Source: Pseudomonas ceruminis | GTDB lineage: Bacteria > Pseudomonadota > Gammaproteobacteria > Pseudomonadales > Pseudomonadaceae | Assembly (NCBI RefSeq): GCF_021602025.1 | Contig: NZ_BQHW01000004.1 | Span: forward strand, 248,001 to 312,000 | Direction: 5' to 3' | DNA length: 64,000 bases | Part shown: one piece after another, positions 58,117 through 64,000 of the stretch | Layout: every line of letters starts with the position of its first letter | Position numbering within the stretch: the stretch's first letter is position 1 | Position numbers and translations under genes: made by a program | Notes under the pieces: generated by a model | Told to the model about the DNA's origin: nothing | Seen by the model: only the letters and a program-made list of their open reading frames with translations | The model's database searches: none

Positions 58117-59172
58117 ATGACCGTGACCATGACGCTCGGCCAGTTGGCCGAGGCCCTCGGGGCCACACTGAAAGGCTCCGAGGCGCTGCAGATTACCGGG
58201 CTGGCCACCTTGCAGGAGGCTGGCCCCGGTCAATTGAGCTTCCTCGCCAACCCGCAGTACCGCAAATACCTGGATAACAGCCAGGCGGCGGCGGTGCTGC
58301 TCAAGGCTGCGGATGCCGAAAGCTTTGCCGGCAATGCCCTGATCGTGGCAGACCCGTACCTGGCCTATGCGCGTATTTCTCACCTGTTCGACCCCAAACC
58401 CAAGGCTGTAGCGGGAATCCATCCCAGCGCCGTGGTTGCCGAGGACGCCCAGGTGGACGCCAGTGCCAGCGTCGGGCCGTTCGCGGTCGTCGAGAGCGGC
58501 GCACGTATTGGCGCCAACGTCAGCATCGGCGCGCACTGCGTGATCGGTGCCCGTTGCGTGGTAGGCGAGGGTGGTTGGCTGGCTCCGCGGGTCACGCTGT
58601 ATCACGACGTGACTATTGGCAAGCGCGTGGTCATTCAGTCGGGTGCTGTGATCGGCGGCGAGGGCTTCGGCTTCGCCAACGAGAAGGGCGTCTGGCGCAA
58701 GATCGCGCAGATTGGCGGCGTCACCATCGGTGATGATGTCGAGATCGGCGTCAACACCGCCGTAGACCGTGGCGCGCTGTCCGACACGCGGATCGCCGAC
58801 GGGGTCAAGCTCGACAACCAGATCCAGATCGCCCACAACGTACAGATCGGTGAGCATACGGCCATGGCTGCCTGCGTCGGGATTTCCGGCAGCACGCGCA
58901 TTGGCAAGCATTGCACCATTGCTGGCGGCGTTGGCATGGTGGGTCATATCGATGTCTGCGATAACGTATTCGTATCCGGGATGACCATGGTGACCCGTTC
59001 TATCACCGAACCGGGTGCCTACTCTTCCGGTACTGCCATGCAGCCACTGGCTGACTGGCGCAAGAGCGCTGCGCGTATCCGCCAGCTGGATGACATGGCC
59101 AAGCGTCTCCAGCAGCTGGAAAAACGTGTCGATACCGTGACCTCAGGTGGCCAGCCGGCATCAGAAGGCTGA
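58117..59172 (+). CDS. lpxD: UDP-3-O-(3-hydroxyacyl)glucosamine N-acyltransferase
   Basis: A 351-residue left-handed beta-helix acyltransferase, step three of lipid A synthesis. N-terminal uridine-binding domain ([20 protein letters not shown]), then hexapeptide repeats from about 105 on; the catalytic His is in the [13 protein letters not shown] block. It starts two bases after skp. Confidence 0.97.
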   Translation: MTVTMTLGQLAEALGATLKGSEALQITGLATLQEAGPGQLSFLANPQYRKYLDNSQAAAVLLKAADAESFAGNALIVADPYLAYARISHLFDPKPKAVAGIHPSAVVAEDAQVDASASVGPFAVVESGARIGANVSIGAHCVIGARCVVGEGGWLAPRVTLYHDVTIGKRVVIQSGAVIGGEGFGFANEKGVWRKIAQIGGVTIGDDVEIGVNTAVDRGALSDTRIADGVKLDNQIQIAHNVQIGEHTAMAACVGISGSTRIGKHCTIAGGVGMVGHIDVCDNVFVSGMTMVTRSITEPGAYSSGTAMQPLADWRKSAARIRQLDDMAKRLQQLEKRVDTVTSGGQPASEG

Positions 59173-59285
59173 TACCATTTCCTGAGCAAGAGTGAACAGT
59201 CGCTAGCTGGCTCCTCTTTGGATTGCAAAAGGAGCGTGTGGTCAGCACCTGCGCTCCCTATTCTTATTACAGGCTTCCCCCCGAA

Positions 59286-59726
59286 ATGATGGACATCAAC
59301 GAGATTCGCGAATACCTGCCTCACCGCTACCCGTTCCTGCTGGTAGATCGCGTGACGGATCTGGACTTCGAGGCCCAGAGCATTCGTGCCTACAAGAATG
59401 TCAGCATCAACGAGCCGTTCTTCAATGGCCACTTCCCGGCGCACCCGATCATGCCGGGCGTCCTGATCATCGAGGCCATGGCCCAGGCGGCCGGCATCCT
59501 CGGCTTCAAGATGCTCGATACCAAGCCGGCCGATGGCACCCTGTACTACTTCGTTGGCTCCGACAAGCTGCGTTTCCGTCAACCGGTATTGCCGGGTGAC
59601 CAGCTCGTCCTGGAAGCCAAGTTCCTCAGCCGCAAGAGCATGATCTGGAAGTTCGAGTGCCGTGCCCTGGTCGACGGCAAGCCGGTCTGCTCGGCTGAGA
59701 TCACCTGCGCGGAACGCTCCCTATGA
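59286..59726 (+). CDS. fabZ: 3-hydroxyacyl-ACP dehydratase FabZ
   Basis: A 146-residue hot-dog-fold dehydratase of fatty acid synthesis. The catalytic His is in [22 protein letters not shown] and the N-terminal [17 protein letters not shown] is typical. The start at ATG 59286 gives the normal length; the frame extends upstream to 59223 without a ribosome site. It overlaps lpxA by four bases. Confidence 0.97.
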   Translation: MMDINEIREYLPHRYPFLLVDRVTDLDFEAQSIRAYKNVSINEPFFNGHFPAHPIMPGVLIIEAMAQAAGILGFKMLDTKPADGTLYYFVGSDKLRFRQPVLPGDQLVLEAKFLSRKSMIWKFECRALVDGKPVCSAEITCAERSL

Positions 59727-60499
59727 GTTCGATTGATCCGCGGGCGATCATCGATCCGTCGGCCAAACTGGCCGATGGTGTCGAGGTTGGCCCGTGGTCG
59801 ATCGTTGGCCCCGATGTGGAAATCGGGGAGGGTACCGTCATCGGTCCCCACGTGGTGCTGAAGGGGCCGACCCGAATCGGCAAGCACAACCGCATCTACC
59901 AGTTTTCCTCGATTGGCGAAGACACCCCTGACCTCAAGTACAAGGGTGAGCCGACGCGTCTGGTAATCGGTGATCACAATGTGATCCGCGAAGGTGTGAC
60001 CATCCACCGTGGTACGGTCCAGGACCGTTCGGAAACCACCCTGGGCGACCATAACCTGGTCATGGCTTATGCACATATCGGTCATGACAGTGTGATTGGC
60101 AACCATTGCATCCTGGTCAACAACACAGCGCTGGCCGGCCATGTGCATGTGGGCGACTGGGCGATCCTTTCCGGTTTTACCCTGGTGCACCAGTATTGTC
60201 ACATTGGTGCTCATGCGTTTTCCGGCATGGGCACGGCAATCGGCAAGGACGTTCCGGCCTTCGTCACGGTGTTCGGCAGCCCCGCCGAAGCCCGCAGCAT
60301 GAACTTTGAAGGCATGCGCCGTCGTGGGTTCAGCGATGAAGTGATTCATGCACTGCGCCGCTCCTACAAGATCGTCTACCGCCAGGGCCTGACCGTTGAA
60401 GAAGCGATCAAGGAACTCGATGAGTTGGCGAACAAACACCCCGAGGTCGACCTGTTCCGTCAGTCGATCGTGAATTCCGCCCGCGGCATCACCCGCTGA
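59723..60499 (+). CDS. lpxA: UDP-N-acetylglucosamine acyltransferase
   Basis: A 258-residue beta-helix acyltransferase, first step of lipid A synthesis. Hexapeptide repeats fill about 1-190; the catalytic His is in [18 protein letters not shown]; the helical C-terminus ([21 protein letters not shown]) is complete. Confidence 0.97.
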   Translation: MSSIDPRAIIDPSAKLADGVEVGPWSIVGPDVEIGEGTVIGPHVVLKGPTRIGKHNRIYQFSSIGEDTPDLKYKGEPTRLVIGDHNVIREGVTIHRGTVQDRSETTLGDHNLVMAYAHIGHDSVIGNHCILVNNTALAGHVHVGDWAILSGFTLVHQYCHIGAHAFSGMGTAIGKDVPAFVTVFGSPAEARSMNFEGMRRRGFSDEVIHALRRSYKIVYRQGLTVEEAIKELDELANKHPEVDLFRQSIVNSARGITR

Positions 60500-60500
60500 C

Positions 60501-61628
60501 ATGGCCCAGCTTTGCGTAGCGCTGGTTGCGGGTGAAGCCAGTGGCGATATTCTTGGCTCCGGTTTGATGCGCGCCTTGAAGGCGCGCCATCCCGATGTGC
60601 GCTTTATCGGCGTCGGCGGTCCGCTGATGGAAGCCGAAGGCCTGCAGTCTTATTTTCCCATGGAGCGTCTGGCGGTCATGGGCCTGGTCGAAGTGCTGGG
60701 GCGCCTGCGCGAGCTGCTCAAGCGGCGCAAGGCACTGATCCAGACCCTGATCGCTGAAAAGCCCGACGTGTTCATTGGCATCGACGCCCCTGACTTCACT
60801 CTCAATATCGAATTGAAATTGCGCCAGGCGGGTATCAAGACGGTGCATTACGTCAGCCCATCAGTCTGGGCCTGGCGGCAGAAGCGCGTGCTGAAAATCC
60901 GTGAAGGGTGCGACCTGATGCTGACGCTGCTGCCCTTCGAGGCGCGGTTCTACGAAGAGCAGGGTGTACCGGTGCGGTTTGTTGGCCATCCGCTGGCCGA
61001 TACCATTCCCTTGACCGCTGATCGTCAGGCTGCGCGCAGTGCGCTTGGTCTTGGCGAAGGTCCGGTGGTGGCATTGATGCCCGGTAGCCGTGGCGGTGAG
61101 GTCGGGCGCCTGGGGGCGTTGTTCCTCGATGCTGCCCAACGCCTTCAGTCGCAGATTCCGGACGTGCGCTTCGTCTTGCCCTGCGCCAACGCCGCGCGGC
61201 GTGCGCAGGTTGAGCAAATGCTCGAAGGCCGCGACTTGCCATTGACCTTGCTCGATGGCCAGTCCCACCAAGCCCTGGCAGCCTGCGATGCGGTGCTCAT
61301 CGCCTCCGGCACCGCCACCCTGGAGGCGTTGCTGTACAAACGCCCCATGGTTGTGGCCTACCGCCTTGCGCCGTTGACGTACTGGATACTCAAGCGCCTG
61401 GTAAAGAGCCCTTACGTGTCGCTGCCAAACTTGCTCGCTCAGCGTGAGCTGGTGCCCGAGCTGCTGCAGGATGCTGCCACCAGCGACGCCTTGGCCCAGG
61501 CCCTGGCGCCGCTGGTGGCCGATGGCAGTCGGCAGACCGAAGGCTTCGACGAGATTCACCGTACCTTGCGCCGCGACGCCTCTAACCAGGCAGCCGACGC
61601 GGTGCTGGCCTTGCTCAAGGACCGCTGA
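60501..61628 (+). CDS. lpxB: Lipid-A-disaccharide synthase
   Basis: A 375-residue GT19 glycosyltransferase joining UDP-2,3-diacylglucosamine with lipid [20 protein letters not shown] at the N-terminus and [13 protein letters not shown] and [13 protein letters not shown] are family hallmarks. It starts one base after the lpxA stop. Confidence 0.97.
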   Translation: MAQLCVALVAGEASGDILGSGLMRALKARHPDVRFIGVGGPLMEAEGLQSYFPMERLAVMGLVEVLGRLRELLKRRKALIQTLIAEKPDVFIGIDAPDFTLNIELKLRQAGIKTVHYVSPSVWAWRQKRVLKIREGCDLMLTLLPFEARFYEEQGVPVRFVGHPLADTIPLTADRQAARSALGLGEGPVVALMPGSRGGEVGRLGALFLDAAQRLQSQIPDVRFVLPCANAARRAQVEQMLEGRDLPLTLLDGQSHQALAACDAVLIASGTATLEALLYKRPMVVAYRLAPLTYWILKRLVKSPYVSLPNLLAQRELVPELLQDAATSDALAQALAPLVADGSRQTEGFDEIHRTLRRDASNQAADAVLALLKDR

Positions 61629-61629
61629 C

Positions 61630-62253
61630 ATGCAGATAGGACTGGATTTCAACCTCGTCGAGGACCTGGTCGCAGGCGTGGACGAGGTGGGCCGCGGCCC
61701 GCTGTGCGGCGCGGTGGTTACGGCGGCAGTTATTCTCGACCCGGCTCGGCCGATCCTGGGCTTGAACGACTCGAAGAAGCTCACCGAGGCCAAGCGCGAA
61801 GCGCTGTTCGATGAGATCTGCGAAAAGGCCCTGAGTTTTTGCATCGCCCGCGCCGAGGTCGATGAGATCGACCGCCTGAACATTCTGCATGCCACCATGC
61901 TGGCCATGCAGCGAGCCGTTGAGGGGCTGCATGTCACGCCCAAGCTCGCACTGATCGACGGCAACCGTTGCCCCAAGCTGGCGGTGCCTGCTGCGCCAGT
62001 GGTCAAGGGGGATAGCCAGGTACCGGCCATTGCTGCGGCCTCGATCCTCGCCAAGGTGACCCGGGACCGTGAGATGAGCGCGTTCGAGCTTATTTATCCT
62101 GGCTACGGGATCGGCGGGCACAAGGGGTACCCCACGCCGATGCACCTGGAGGCCTTGGCCCGGCTTGGGCCTACACCCATTCATCGGCGTTCCTTTGCGC
62201 CGGTACGGGCAGCCTGGGAAGCCCGCGAGGGCGTTACCGACTCACTGATCTAG
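61630..62253 (+). CDS. rnhB: Ribonuclease HII
   Basis: A 207-residue nuclease that cleaves RNA in RNA/DNA hybrids. The catalytic Asp-Glu pair is in [21 protein letters not shown] and the later Asp in [11 protein letters not shown] and the [10 protein letters not shown] segment complete the active site. The ATG at 61630 overlaps the lpxB stop region; the longer upstream frame lies inside lpxB. Confidence 0.96.
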   Translation: MQIGLDFNLVEDLVAGVDEVGRGPLCGAVVTAAVILDPARPILGLNDSKKLTEAKREALFDEICEKALSFCIARAEVDEIDRLNILHATMLAMQRAVEGLHVTPKLALIDGNRCPKLAVPAAPVVKGDSQVPAIAAASILAKVTRDREMSAFELIYPGYGIGGHKGYPTPMHLEALARLGPTPIHRRSFAPVRAAWEAREGVTDSLI

Positions 62254-62255
62254 TG

Positions 62256-62372
62256 CACCGGGGCCGCTTTGCGGCCCTTTCGCGATACACGGCCGCGGCT
62301 ACTCAACTGGCGTGATCCGCGGTAGCAGTCGCCTTGTGTCGTGATGGGCTGCGAAGCAGGCCCAAATCCCTC
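62256..62372. repeat. Degenerate REP sequences between rnhB and dnaE
   Basis: GGGGCCGCTTTGCGGCCCTT (62260-62279) forms a hairpin; a second partial copy is at about 62333-62362 (CCTTGTGTCGTGATGGGCTG, then GAAGCAGG). TACAAT at 62385-62390 is a candidate -10 for dnaE. Confidence 0.6.
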
Positions 62373-62427
62373 ACGCATTTACGCTACAATCCCGCCCTTG
62401 TCGTTCAGCACTGCTACAGGATTCTCC

Positions 62428-64000
<1,573 letters not shown>

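Overview
The window is a chromosomal segment of a Pseudomonas, most likely the P. putida group. The reasons are the high GC, the gene order ppc-adk-tsaB and map/rpsB-tsf-pyrH-frr-uppS-cdsA-dxr-rseP-bamA-skp-lpxD-fabZ-lpxA-lpxB-rnhB-dnaE, and the REP repeats of the P. putida type. All calls come from reading the sequence and from remembered family features; no search was run.

Layout. 1-14.9 kb is core: a lipoprotein, a QEGLA-motif protein and an alpha/beta hydrolase; an OmpA/DUF4398 lipoprotein pair; ppc, adk and tsaB; several small conserved proteins; rsmJ; and a TetR regulator. About 14.95-22.86 kb is an accessory island, visibly more AT-rich in its left part. It separates the TetR gene from the RND efflux operon it probably controls (22.9-27.1 kb). 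27-47 kb is core again: DUF4197, YbaY-like lipoprotein, plsB, a cold-shock protein, rlmA-dapE, ndvB, tcdA facing csdE-csdA, dapD, an ArsC-like protein, a Na+/H+ antiporter, dapC, glnD and map. 47.5-64 kb is the translation / isoprenoid / outer-membrane / lipid A superoperon, ending in a dnaE that runs off the window.

The island is the unusual part. It holds a protein with repeated helix-turn-helix-like modules whose front end looks truncated, a truncated ABC-2 permease fused to that truncation point, an intact ABC-2 permease without an ATPase, a short stretch that reads as a group II intron with no reverse transcriptase gene, a complete second cysteinyl-tRNA synthetase of a lineage unlike the usual gammaproteobacterial enzyme, an IS21-family element, and beyond the IS a possible remnant of a PheS-like synthetase. 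It looks like the eroded remains of an acquired gene cluster in which the CysRS stayed intact, possibly as a resistance or biosynthesis-associated synthetase. That role is inference.

Themes that link the core genes: three lysine/diaminopimelate genes (dapE, dapD, dapC) are scattered across 32-44 kb; CsdA, CsdE and TcdA form the sulfur-transfer trio for ct6A tRNA modification; and the last 16 kb couples ribosome function to cell-envelope construction (undecaprenyl-PP, CDP-DAG, BAM, Skp, lipid A).
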